DNA of 64,000 nt, from NCBI GenBank assembly GCA_027574665.1, contig CM050673.1, forward strand, positions 8,913,420-8,977,419, read 5' to 3'. Every line of letters starts with the position of its first letter. The stretch's first letter is position 1. The notes below the pieces were generated by a model. The model was given only the letters and a program-made list of their open reading frames with translations, searched no databases and was not told the origin of the DNA. This DNA is from Rhynochetos jubatus. Lineage: Eukaryota; Chordata; Aves; Eurypygiformes; Rhynochetidae. Below, piece after piece: positions 1 through 12,369 of the stretch. Both the position numbers and the translations under genes were made by a program.

Positions 1-129
1 GGAGAATATCAAGAGCAGGGGGTGGAGCAAGCCAGGCCTCAAACCACGAGAAGCTCCACCCTTAAGGCAGCCAAAATGCAGCCCACATCCGGGAGATTAT
101 CAAGAGCAGGGGTTGGAGCAAGCCAGGCC

Positions 130-2920
130 TCAAACCACGAGAAGCTCCAGCCCAAAAGAAAGCCAAAATGCAGCCAATATCCGGGAGAATATCAAGAGCA
201 GGGGGTGGAGCAAGAGAGACCTCAAACCACGAGAAGCTCCAGCCCAAAATGCAGACAAAATGCAGCCCACATCCGGGAGAATCTCAAGAGCAGGTGGTGG
301 AGCAAGCCAGGCTTCAAACCACGTGAAGCTCCAGCAAAAAACGGCAGCCAAACTCCAGCCCACATCCGGGACAATATCAAGAGCAGGGGTTGGAGCAAGC
401 CAGGCCTCAAACCACGAGAAGCTCCAGCCCAAAAGGCAGCCAAAATGCAGCCCACCTCCGGGAGAATCTCAAGAGCAGGGCGTGGAGCAAGCCAGGCCTC
501 AAACCACGAGAAGCTCCAGCCCAAAAGGCAGCCAAAATGCAGCCCACCTCCGGGAGAATCTCAAGAGCAGGGCGTGGAGCAAGCCAGGCCTCAAACCACG
601 AGAAGCTCCAGCCCAAAAGGCAGCCAAAATCCAGCCCACGTCCGGGACAATCTCAAGAGCAGGGGTTGGAGCAAGCCAGGCCTCAAACCACGAGAAGCTC
701 CAGCCCTAAAGGCAGCCAAATTCCAGACCACATCCGGGAGAATCTCAAGAGTAGGGTGTGGAGCAAGCCAGGCCTCAAACCACGAGAAGCTCCAGCCCAA
801 CAGGCAGCCAAAATCCAGCCCACGTCCGGGACAATCTCAAGAGCAGGGGTTGGAGCAAGCCAGGCCTCAAACCACGAGAAGCTCCAGCCCAAAAGGCAGC
901 CAAAATGCAGCCCACATCCGGGAGAATATCAAGAGCAAGGGGTTGGAGCAAGCCAGGCCTCAAACCACGAGTAGCTCCAGCCCAAAATGCAGCCAAAATG
1001 CAGCCCACCTCCGGGAGAATCTCAAGAGCAGGTTGTGGAGCAAGGCAGGCCTCAAACCACGAGAAGCTCCAGCCCAACAGGCAGCCAAAATGCAGCCCAC
1101 ATGCGGGAGAATCTCAAGAGCAGGGGGTGGAGCAAGGCAGGCCTCAAACCACGAGAAGCTCCAGCCCAACAGGCAGCCAAAATGCAGCCCACATCCGGGA
1201 GAATCTCAAGAGCAGGGGGTGGAGCAAGCCAGGCCTCAAACCACGAGAAGCTCCAGCCTAAAAGGCAGCCAAAATCCAGCCCACGTCCGGGAGAATATCA
1301 AGAGCAGGGGGTGGAGCAAGCCAGGCCTCAAACCACGAGAAGCTCCACCCTTAAGGCAGCCAAAATGCAGCCCACATCCGGGAGATTATCAAGAGCAGGG
1401 GGTGGAGCAAGCCAGGCCTCAAACCACGAGAAGCTCCAGCCCAAAAGGCAGCCAAAATGCAGCCCACATCCGGGAGAATATCAAGAGCAGGGGTTGGAGC
1501 AAGCCAGGCCTCAAACCACGAGAAGCTCCAGCCCAAAAGAAAGCCAAAATCCAGCCCATATCCGGGAGAATCTCAAGAGTAGGGTGTGGAGCAAGCCAGG
1601 CCTCAAACCATGAGAAGCTCCAGCCCAAAAGGCAGCCAAAATGCAGCCCACCTCCGTGAGAATCTCAAGAGCAGGGGGTGGAGCAAGCCAGGGCTCAAAC
1701 GACGAGAAGCTCCAGCCCAAAATGCAGTCAAAATGCAGCCCACAACCTGGAGATTATCAAGAGCAGGGGGTGAAGCAAGCCAGGCCTCAAACCACGAGAA
1801 GCTCCAGCCCAAAAGGCAGCCAAACTCCATCCCACCTCCTGGAGAATCTCAAGAGCAGGGGGTGGAGCAAGCCAGGCCTCAAACCACGAGAAGCTCCAGC
1901 CCAACAGGCAGCCAAAATGCAGCCCACATCTGGGAGAATCTCAAGAGCAGAGGGTGGAGCAAGCCAGGCCTCAAACCACGAGAAGCTCCAGCCTAAAAGG
2001 CAGCCAAAATCCAGCCCACATCCGGGAGAATCTCAAGAGCAGGGGGTGGAGCAAGACAGGCCTCAAACCACGAGAAGCTCCAGCCCAAAATGCAGCCAAA
2101 ATGCAGCCCACATCCGGGAGAATATCAAGAGCAGTGGGTGGAGGAAGCCAGGCCTCAAACCACGAGTAGCTCCAGCCCAAAATGCAGCCAAAATGCAGCC
2201 CACCTCCGGGAGAATCTCAAGAGCAGGTTGTGGAGCAAGGCAGGCCTCAAACCACGAGAAGCTCCAGCCCAACAGGCAGCCAAAATGCAGCCCACATCCG
2301 GGAGAATATCAAGAGCAGAGGGTGGAGCAAGGCAGGCCTCAAACCACGAGTAGCTCCAGCCCAAAATGCAGCCAAAATGCAGCCCACCTCCGGGAGAATC
2401 TCAAGAGCAGGTTGTGGAGCAAGCCAGGCTTCAAACCACGTGAAGCTCCAGCAAAAAACGGCAGCCAAACTCCAGCCCACATCCGGGAGAATCTCAAGAG
2501 CAGGGGTTGGAGCAAGCCAGGCCTCAAACCACGAGAAGCTCCACCCCAAAATGTAGCCAAAATGCAGCCCACATCCGGGAGAATCTCAAGAGCAGGGGGT
2601 GGAGCAAGCCAGGCCTCAAACCACGAGAAGCTCCAGCCCAAAAGGCAGCCAAAATGCAGCCCACATCTGGGAGAATCTCAAGAGCAGGTGGTGGAGCAAG
2701 CCAGGCCTCAAACCACGAGAAGCTCCAGCCCAAAAGGCAGCCAAAATGCAGCCCACCTCCGGGAGAATCTCAAGAGCAGGGGGTGGAGCAAGCCAGGCCT
2801 CAAACCACGAGAAGCTCCAGCCCAAAAGGCAGCCCAAAATGCAGCTCACATCCGGGAGAATATCAAGAGCAGGGGTTGGAGCAAGCCAGGCCTCAAACCA
2901 CGAGAAGCTCCAGCCCTAAA
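130..2920 (+). repeat. HOR A, copy 1 (~3.13 kb period)
   Basis: The order of variant monomers here is repeated downstream. Positions 130-620 correspond to 3445-3935 (+3315), 960-1830 to 4091-4961 (+3131) and 2339-2920 to 5469-6050 (+3130). The step from +3315 to +3131 is 184 bp, so copy 2 lacks two monomers present here around 620-900. Useful tags are CCACCCTTAAGG (an AflII site and 1 bp deletion) at 1351, the CAGCAAAAAACGG monomers near 336 and 2448 (1 bp insertion), and CAAACGACGAG near 1697. The part between 1850 and 2330 does not align simply with copy 2, so the block is a mosaic. Confidence 0.75.
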
Positions 2921-3444
2921 GGCAGCCAAAATGCAGCCCACATCCGGGAGAAAATCAAGAGCAGGGGGTGGAGCAAGCCAGGCCTCAAACCAGGAGAAGC
3001 TCCAGCCCAAAAGGCAGCCAAAATGCAGCCCACCTCCGGGAGAATCTCAAGAGCAGGTTGTGGAGCAAGGCAGGCCTCAAACCACGAGAAGCTCCAGCCC
3101 AACAGGCAGCCAAAATGCAGCCCACATGCGGGAGAATCTCAAGAGCAGGGGGTGGAGCAAGGCAGGCCTCAAACCACGAGAAGCTCCAGCCCAACAGGCA
3201 GCCAAAATGCAGCCCACATCTGGGAGAATCTCAAGAGCAGGGGGTGGAGCAAGCCAGGCCTCAAACCACGAGAAGCTCCAGCCTAAAAGGCAGCCAAAAT
3301 CCAGCCCACATCCGGGAGAATCTCAAGAGCAGGGGGTGGAGCAAGACAGGCCTCAAACCACGAGAAGCTCCAGCCATAAAGGCAGCGAAAATGCAGCCCA
3401 CATCCGGGAGAATCTCAAGAGCAGGGGGTGGAGCAAGCCAGGCC

Positions 3445-6050
3445 TCAAACCACGAGAAGCTCCAGCCCTAAAGGCAGCCAAAATCCAGCCCACGTCCGGG
3501 AGAATATCAAGAGCAGGGGGTGGAGCTTTAGAGACCTCAAACCACGAGAAGCTCCACCCCAAAATGCAGACAAAATGCAGCCCACATCCGGGAGAATCTC
3601 AAGAGCAGGGGGTGGAGCAAGCCAGGCTTCAAACCACGTGAAGCTCCAGCAAAAAACGGCAGCCAAACTCCAGCCCACATCCGGGACAATATCAAGAGCA
3701 GGGGTTGGAGCAAGCCAGGCCTCAAACCACGAGAAGCTCCAGCCCAAAAGGCAGCCAAAATGCAGCCCACCTCCGGGAGAATCTCAAGAGCAGGGCGTGG
3801 AGCAAGCCAGGCCTCAAACCACGAGAAGCTCCAGCCCAAAAGGCAGCCAAAATGCAGCCCACCTCCGGGAGAATCTCAAGAGCAGGGCGTGGAGCAAGCC
3901 AGGCCTCAAACCACGAGAAGCTCCAGCCCAAAAGGCAGCCAAAATCCAGTCCACATCCGGGAGAATATCAAGAGCAAGGGGTTGGAGCAAGCCAGGCCTC
4001 AAACCACGAGAACCTCCAGCCCAAAATGCAGCCAAAATGCAGCCCACCTCCGGGAGAATATCAAGAGCAGTGGGTGGAGGAAGCCAGGCCTCAAACCACG
4101 AGTAGCTCCAGCCCAAAATGCAGCCAAAATGCAGCCCACCTCCGGGAGAATCTCAAGAGCAGGTTGTGGAGCAAGGCAGGCCTCAAACCACGAGAAGCTC
4201 CAGCCCAACAGGCAGCCAAAATGCAGCCCACATGCGGGAGAATCTCAAGAGCAGGGGGTGGAGCAAGGCAGGCCTCAAACCACGAGAAGCTCCAGCCCAA
4301 CAGGCAGCCAAAATGCAGCCCACATCCGGGAGAATCTCAAGAGCAGGGGGTGGAGCAAGCCAGGCCTCAAACCACGAGAAGCTCCAGCCTAAAAGGCAGC
4401 CAAAATCCAGCCCACGTCCGGGAGAATATCAAGAGCAGGGGGTGGAGCAAGCCAGGCCTCAAACCACGAGAAGCTCCACCCTTAAGGCAGCCAAAATGCA
4501 GCCCACATCCGGGAGATTATCAAGAGCAGGGGGTGGAGCAAGCCAGGCCTCAAACCACGAGAAGCTCCAGCCCAAAAGGCAGCCAAAATGCAGCCCACAT
4601 CCGGGAGAATATCAAGAGCAGGGGTTGGAGCAAGCCAGGCCTCAAACCACGAGAAGCTCCAGCCCAAAAGAAAGCCAAAATCCAGCCCATATCCGGGAGA
4701 ATCTCAAGAGTAGGGTGTGGAGCAAGCCAGGCCTCAAACCATGAGAAGCTCCAGCCCAAAAGGCAGCCAAAATGCAGCCCACCTCCGTGAGAATCTCAAG
4801 AGCAGGGGGTGGAGCAAGCCAGGGCTCAAACGACGAGAAGCTCCAGCCCAAAATGCAGTCAAAATGCAGCCCACAACCTGGAGATTATCAAGAGCAGGGG
4901 GTGAAGCAAGCCAGGCCTCAAACCACGAGAAGCTCCAGCCCAAAAGGCAGCCAAACTCCATCCCACCTCCTGGAGAATCTCAAGAGCAGGGGGTGGAGCA
5001 AGCCAGGCCTCAAACCACGAGAAGCTCCAGCCCAACAGGCAGCCAAAATGCAGCCCACATCTGGGAGAATCTCAAGAGCAGGGGGTGGAGCAAGCCAGGC
5101 CTCAAACCACGAGAAGCTCCAGCCTAAAAGGCAGCCAAAATCCAGCCCACATCCGGGAGAATCTCAAGAGCAGGGGGTGGAGCAAGACAGGCCTCAAACC
5201 ACGAGAAGCTCCAGCCATAAAGGCAGCGAAAATGCAGCCCACATCCGGGAGAATCTCAAGAGCAGGGGGTGGAGCAAGCCAGGCCTCAAACCACGAGAAG
5301 CTCCAGCCCTAAAGGCAGCCAAAATCCAGCCCACGTCCGGGAGAATATCAAGAGCAGGGGGTGGAGCAAGCCAGGCCTCAAACCACGAGAAGCTCCACCC
5401 TTAAGGCAGCCAAAATGCAGCCCACATCCGGGAGATTATCAAGAGCAGGGGTTGGAGCAAGCCAGGCCTCAAACCACGAGAAGCTCCAGCCCAAAATGCA
5501 GACAAAATGCAGCCCACATCCGGGAGAATCTCAAGAGCAGGGGGTGGAGCAAGCCAGGCTTCAAACCACGTGAAGCTCCAGCAAAAAACGGCAGCCAAAC
5601 TCCAGCCCACATCCGGGAGAATCTCAAGAGCAGGGGTTGGAGCAAGCCAGGCCTCAAACCACGAGAAGCTCCACCCCAAAATGTAGCCAAAATGCAGCCC
5701 ACATCCGGGAGAATCTCAAGAGCAGGGGGTGGAGCAAGCCAGGCCTCAAACCACGAGAAGCTCCAGCCCAAAAGGCAGCCAAAATGCAGCCCACATCTGG
5801 GAGAATCTCAAGAGCAGGTGGTGGAGCAAGCCAGGCCTCAAACCACGAGAAGCTCCAGCCCAAAAGGCAGCCAAAATGCAGCCCACCTCCGGGAGAATCT
5901 CAAGAGCAGGGGGAGGAGCAAGCCAGGCCTCAAACCACGAGAAGCTCCAGCCCAAAAGGCAGCCCAAAATGCAGCTCACATCCGGGAGAATATCAAGAGC
6001 AGGGGTTGGAGCAAGCCAGGCCTCAAACCACGAGAAGCTCCAGCCCAAAA
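3445..6050 (+). repeat. HOR A, copy 2
   Basis: This is the second copy of the ~3.13 kb HOR (34 monomers plus 3 bp). It carries the same tags in the same order: CAGCAAAAAACGG near 3650, CTTAAGG at 4481, CAAACGACGAG near 4828, and the CCTCCTGGAG monomer near 4970. Its 5085-5400 segment instead resembles 3244-3560 of the spacer between the copies (+1841), so it has been patched. A cluster of three adjacent substitutions (GAGCTTTAGAGACC, near 3524) is absent from the matching unit near 207, which reads GAGCAAGAGAGACC. Confidence 0.75.
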
Positions 6051-7949
6051 GAAAGCCAAACTCCAGCCCACATCCGGGAGAATCTCAAGAGCAGGGGGTG
6101 GAGCAAGCCAGGCCTCAAACCACGAGAACCTCCAGCCCAAAATGCAGCCATAATCCAGCCCACATTCGGGAGAATCTCAAGAGCAGGGGGTGGAGCAAGC
6201 CAGGCCTCAAACCACGAGAAGCTCCAGCCCTAAAGGCAGCCAAAATGCAGCCCACATCCGGGAGAAAATCAAGAGCAGGGGGTGGAGCAAGCCAGGCCTC
6301 AAACCACGAGAAGCTCCAGCCCAACAGGCAGCCAAAATGCAGCCCACATCCGGGAGAATCTCAAGAGCAGGGGGTGGAGCAAGCCAGGCCTCAAACCACG
6401 AGAAGCTCCACCCTTAAGGCAGCCAAAATGCAGCCCACATCCGGGAGATTATCAAGAGCAGGGGGTGGAGCAAGCCAGGCCTCAAACCACGAGAAGCTCC
6501 AGCCCAAAAGGCAGCCAAAATGCAGCCCACATCCGGGAGAATATCAAGAGCAGGGGTTGGAGCAAGCCAGGCCTCAAACCACGAGAAGCTCCAGCCCAAA
6601 AGGCAGCCAAACTCCATCCCACCTCCTGGAGAATCTCAAGAGCAGGGGGTGGAGCAAGCCAGGCCTCAAACCACGAGAAGCTCCAGCCCTAAAGCCAGCC
6701 AAATTCCAGACCACATGCGGGAGAATCTCAAGAGTAGGGTGTGGAGCAAGACAGGCCTCAAACCACGAGAAACTCCAGCCCAAAAGGCAGCCAAAATGCA
6801 GCCCACATCCGGGAGAATCTCAAGAGCAGGGGGTGGAGCAAGCCAGGCCTCAAACCACGAGAAGCTCCAACCCAAAAGGCAGCCAAAATGCAGCCCACAT
6901 CCGGGACAATATCAAGAGCGGGAGGTGGAGCAAGGCAGGCCTCAAACCTCGAGAAGCTCCAGCCCAAAAGGCAGCCAAAATCCAGCCCACATCCGGGAGA
7001 ATCTCAAGAGCAGGGGGTTTAGCAAGCCAGGCCTCAAACCACGAGAAGCTCCAGCCCTAAAGGCAGACAAAATGCAGCCCACATCCGGGAGAATCTCAAG
7101 AGCAGGGGGTGGAGCAAGCCAGGCCTCAAACCACGAGAAGCTCCAGCCGTAAAGGCAGCCAAAATGCAGCCCACATCCGGGAGAATCTCAAGAGCAGGGG
7201 GTGGAGCAAGACAGGCCTCCAACCACGAGAAGCTCCAGCCCTAAATGCAGCCAAAATCCAGCCCACATCCGGGAGAATCTCAAGAGTAGGGGGTGGAGCA
7301 AGCCAGGCCTCAAACCACGAGAAGCTCCAGCCCTAAAGGCAGCCAAATTCCAGACCACATGCGGGAGAATCTCAAGAGTAGGGTGTGGAGCAAGCCAGGC
7401 CTGAAACCACGAGAAGCTCCAGCCCAAATGCAGCCAAAATGCAGCCCACATCCGGGATAATCTCAAGAGCAGGGGGTGGAGCAAGCCAGGCCTCAAACCA
7501 GGAGAAGCTCCAGCCCAAAAGGCAGCCAAAATCCAGCCCACGTCCGGGAGAATCTCAAGAGCAGGGGTTGGAGCAAACCAGGCCTCAAACCACGAGAAGC
7601 TCCAGCCCAAAATGCAGCCAAAATGCAGCCCACCTCGGGGAGAATCTCAAGAGCAGGGGGTGGAGCAAGCCAGGCCTCAAACCACGAGAAGCTCCAGCCC
7701 AAAATGCAGCCAAAATGCAGCCCACCTCCGGGAGAATCTCAAGAGCAGGTTGTAGAGCAAGGCAGGCCTCAAACCACGAGAAGCTCCAGCCCAAAATGCA
7801 GCCAAAATGCAGCCCAAGTCCGGGAGAATCTGAAGAGCAGGGTGTGTAGCAAGCCAGGCCTCAAACCAGGAGAAGCTCCAGCCCAAAAAGCAGCCAAAAT
7901 GCAGCCCACCTCCGGGAGAATATCAAGTGCAGGGGTTGAAGCAAGCCAG
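6051..7949 (+). repeat. Array segment without a clear HOR partner
   Basis: About 20 monomers carry mixed variants. The CTTAAGG monomer near 6414 and the TTATCAAG monomer near 6450 resemble HOR A. Monomers reading CAAATTCCAGACCAC (near 6703 and 7346) also occur near 718, 8633, 12033 and 59527. A 1 bp shortening (GCCCAAATGCAG) occurs near 7430. Nothing but satellite is seen. Confidence 0.7.
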
Positions 7950-10900
7950 GCCTCAAACCACGAGAAGCTCCAGCCCAAAAGGCAGCCAAACTCCATCCCA
8001 CCTCCTGGAGAATCTCAAGAGCAGTGGGTGGAGCAAGCCAGGCCTCAAACCACGAGAAGCTCCAGCCCTAAAGGCAGCGAAAATGCAGCCCACATCCGGG
8101 AGAATATCAAGAGCAGGGGGTGGAGTAAGCCAGGCCTCAAACCTCAAGAAGCTCCAGCCCAAAATGCAGCCAAACTCCAGCCCACCTCCATGAGAATCTC
8201 AAAAGCAGGGCGTGGAGCAATCCAGGCCTCAAACCAGGAGAAGCTCCAGCCCAAAAGGCAGCCAAAATGCAGCCCACGTCCGGGAGAATCTCAAGAGCAG
8301 GGTGTGGAGCAAGGCAGGCCTCAAACCAGGAGAAGCTCCAGCCCAAAATGCAGCCAAAATGCAGCCAACCTCCGGGAGAAGATCAAGTGCAGGGGGTGAA
8401 GCAAGCCAGGCCTCAAACCACGAGAAGCTCCAGCCCAAAAGGCAGCCAAACTCCATCCCACCTCCTGGAGAATCTCAAGAGCAGGGGGTGGAGGAAGCCA
8501 GGCCTCAAACCACGAGAAGCTCCATCCCTAAAGGCAGCGAAAATGCAGCCCACATCCGGGAGAATCTCAAGAGCAGGGGGTGGAGCAAGCCAGGCCTCAA
8601 ACCACGAGAAGCTCCAGCCCTAAAGGCAGCCAAATTCCAGACCACATGCGGGAGAATCTCAAGAGTAGGGTGTGGAGCAAGCCAGGCCTCAAACCACGAG
8701 AAGCTCCAGCCCAAAAGGCAGCCAAAATGCAGCCCACATCCGGGATAATCTCAAGAGCAGGGGGTGGAGCAAGCCAGGCCTCAAACCACGAGAAGCTCCA
8801 GCCCAAAAGGCAGCCAAAATCCAGCCCACGTCCGGGAGAATCTCAAGAGCAGGGGGTGGAGCAAACCAGGCCTCAAACCACGAGAAGCTCCAGCCCAAAA
8901 GGCAGCCAAAATGCAGCCCACATCCGGGAGAATCTCAAGAGCAGGGGGTGGAGCAAGCCAGGCCTCAAACCACGAGAAGCTCCAGCCCAAAAGGCAGCCA
9001 AAATGCAGCCCACATTCGGGAGAATATCAAGAGCAGGGGTTGGAGCAAGCCAGGCCTCAAACCACGAGAAGCTCCAGCCGAAAAGAAAGCCAAAATGCAG
9101 CCCACATCCGGGAGAATCTCAAGAGTAGGGGGTGGAGCAAGCCAGGCCTCAAACCACGAGAAGCTCTAGCCCAAAAGGCAGCCAAAATGCAGCCCACCTC
9201 CGGGAGAATCTCAAGAGCAGTTTGTGGAGCAAGGCAGGCCTCAAACCAGGAGAAGCTCCAACCCAAAAGGCAGCCAAAATGCAGCCCACATCCGGGACAA
9301 TATCAAGAGCGGGGGGTGGAGCAAGGCAGGCCTCAAACCTCGAGAAGCTCCAGCCCAAAAGGCAGCCAAAATCCAGCCCACATCCGGGAGAATCTCAAGA
9401 GCAGGGGCTGGAGCAAGCCAGGCCTCAAACCACGAGAAGCTCCAGCCCTAAAGGCAGACAAAATGCAGCCCACATCCGGGAGAATCTCAAGAGCAGGGGG
9501 TGGAGCAAGCCAGGCCTCCAACCACGAGAAGCTCCAGCCCTAAAGGCAGCCAAAATCCAGCCCACATCCGGGAGAATCTCAAGAGCAGGGGGTGGAGCAA
9601 GCCAGGCCTCAAACCAGGAGAAGCTCCAGCCCTAAATGCAGCCAAAATCCAGCCCACATCCGGGAGAATCTCAAGAGTAGGGGGTGGAGCAAGCCAGGCC
9701 TCAAACCATGAGAAGCTCCAGCCCAAAAGGCAGCCAAAATGCAGCCCACATCCGGGAGAATCTCAAGAGCAGGGGTTGGAGCAAGCCAGGGCTCAAACGA
9801 CGAGAAGCTCCAGCCCAAAATGCAGTCAAACTCCAGCCCACAACCGGGAGAATATCAAGAGCAGGGGGTGGAGTAAGCCAGGCCTCAAACCTCAAGAAGC
9901 TCCAGGCCAAAATTCAGCCAAACTCCAGCCCACCTCCGTGAGAATCTCAAAAGCAGGGCGTGGAGCAATCCAGGCCTCAAACCACGAGAAGCTCCAGCCG
10001 TAAAGGCAGCCAAAATGCTGCCCACCTCCGGGAGAATATCAAGTGCAGGGGGTGAAGCAAGCCAGGCCTCAAACCACGAGAAGCTCCAGCCCAAAAGGCA
10101 GCCAAACTCCATCCCACCTCCTGGAGAATCTCAAGAGCAGGGGGTGGAGCAAGCCAGGCCTCAAACCACGAGAAGCTCCAGCCCTAAAGGCAGCGAAAAT
10201 GCAGCCCACATCCGGGAGAATCTCAAGAGCAGGGGGTGGAGCAAGCCAGGCCTCAAACCACGAGAGGCTCCAGTCCTAAAGGCAGCCAAATTCCAGCCCA
10301 CATCCGGGAGAATCTCAAGAGTAGGGTGTGGAGCAAGCCAGGCCTCAAACCACGAGAAGCTCCAGCCCAAAATGCAGCCAAAATGCAGCCCACATCCGGG
10401 ATAATCTCAAGAGCAGGGTGTGGAGCAAGCCAGGCCTCAAACCAGGAGAAGCTCCAGCCCAAAAGGCAGCCAAAATGCAGACCACCTCCGGGAGAATCTC
10501 AAAAGCAGGGCGTGGAGCAATCCAGGCCTCAAACCACGAGAAGCTCCAGCCCAAAAGGCAGCCAAAATGCAGCCCACCTCCGGGAGAATATCAAGTGCAG
10601 GGGGTGAAGCAAGCCAGGCCTCAAACCACGAGAATCTCCAGCCCAAAATGCAGCCAAAATGCAGCCCACATCCGGGATAATCTCAAGAGCAGGGGGTGGA
10701 GCAAGCCAGGCCTCAAACCAGGAGAAGCTCCAGCCCAAAAGGCAGCCAAAATCCAGCCCACGTCCGGGAGAATCTCAAGAGCAGGGGGTGGAGCAAACCA
10801 GGCCTCAAACCACGAGAAGCTCCAGCCCAAAAGGCAGCCAAAATGCAGCCCACATCCGGGAGAAAATCAAGAGCAGGTTGTAGAGCAAGGCAGGCCTCAA

Positions 10901-12210
10901 ACCAGGAGAAGCTCCAGCCCAAAAGGCAGCCAAAATGCAGCCCACATCCGGGAGAATCTCAAGAGCAGGGGGTGGAGCAAGCCAGGCCTCAAACCACGAG
11001 AAGCTCCAGCCCTAAAGGCAGACAAAATGCAGCCCACATCCGGGAGAATCTCAAGAGCAGGGGGTGGAGCAAGGCAGGCCTCAAACCACGAGAAGCTCCA
11101 GCCCTAAAGGCAGCCAAAATGCAGCCCACATCCGGGACAATATCAAGAGCAGGGGGTGGAGCAAGGCAGGCCTCAAACCACGAGAAGCTCCAGCCCAAAA
11201 TTCAGCCAAAATGCAGCCCACATCCGGGAGAATCTCAAGAGCAGGGGGTGGAGCAAGCCAGGCCTCAAACCACGAGAAGCTCCAGCCCTAAATGCAGACA
11301 AAATGCAGCCCACATCCGGGAGAATCTCAAGAGCAGGGGGTGGAGCAAGCCAGGCCTCAAACCACGAGAAGCTCCAGCCCTAAAGGCAGCCAAAATGCAG
11401 CCCAAATCTTGGACAATATCAAGAGTAGGGGGTGGAGCAAGCCAGGCCTCAATCCATGAGAAGCTCCAGCCCAAAATGCAGTCAAAATGCAGCCCACAAC
11501 CGGGAGAATATCAAGAGCAGGGGGTGGAGTAAGCCAAGCCTCAAACATCAAGAAGCTCCAGCCCAAAATTCAGCCAAACTCCAGCCCACCTCCGTGAGAA
11601 TCTCAAAAGCAGGGCGTGGAGCAATCCAGGCCTCAAACCACGAGAAGCTCCAGCCCAAAAGGCAGCCAAAATGCAGCCCACGTCCGGGAGAATCTCAAGA
11701 GCAGGGTGTGGAGCAAGGCAGGCCTCAAACCACGAGAAGCTCCAGCCCAAAAAGCAGCCAAAATGCAGCCCACCTCCGGGAGAATATCAAGTGCAGGGGG
11801 TGAAGCAAGCCAGGCCTCAAACCACGAGAAGCTCCAGCCCAAAAGGCAGCCAAACTCCATCCCACCTCCTGGAGAATCTCAAGAGCAGGGGGTGGAGCAA
11901 GACAGGCCTCAAACCACGAGAAGCTCCAGCCCAAAAGGCAGCCAAAATGCAGCCCACATCCGGGAGAATCTCAAGAGCAGGGTGTGGAGCAAGCCAGGCC
12001 TCAAACCACGAGAAGCTCCAGCCCTAAAGGCAGCCAAATTCCAGACCACATGCGGGAGAATCTCAAGAGTAGGGTGTGGAGCAAGCCAGGCCTCAAACCA
12101 CGAGAAGCTCCAGCCCAAAATGCAGCCAAAATGCAGCCCACATTCGGGAGAATTTCAAGAGCAGGGGTTGGAGCAAGCCAGGCCTCAAACCACGAGAAGC
12201 TCCAGCCCAA
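7950..12210 (+). repeat. HOR B, 18- and 19-monomer period (1,656 and 1,748 bp)
   Basis: A block of about seven monomers recurs three times: about 8140-8800, 9796-10460 and 11541-12210. Its key tag, CTCCTGGAG, lies at 8462, 10118 and 11866, giving spacings of 1656 bp (18 units) and 1748 bp (19 units). An additional CTCCTGGAG at 8002 is five units upstream of the first. Each tag is followed in order by a GGCAGCGAAAATG monomer and a CAAATTCCAG monomer. The monomers between the conserved blocks are less well matched, so this is an eroded HOR rather than a fresh tandem copy. No net 1 bp shift occurs here. Confidence 0.7.
10990..11530 (+). repeat. Block E, copy 1 (repeated at 19.09 kb)
   Basis: This run of about six monomers matches 19089-19630 at an offset of 8099 bp (88 units plus 3 bp). 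The tag AATCTTGGACAATATC lies near 11405 and 19504, and recurs near 22079. The adjoining CTCAATCCATGAG variant is also shared. The 1 bp excess over whole units agrees with the three single-base insertions I count between the copies (two CAGCACCAAAAG monomers and GCGGGGAG near 18954). Confidence 0.75.
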
Positions 12211-12369
12211 AAGGCAGCCAAAATCCAGCCCACATCCGGGAGAATCTCAAGAGCAGGTTGTGGAGCAAGGCAGGCCTCAAACCACGAGAAGTTCCACCCA
12301 AAAAGGCAGCCAAAATGCAGCCCACATCCGGGACAATATCAAGAGCAGGGTGTGGAGCAAGCCAGGCCT

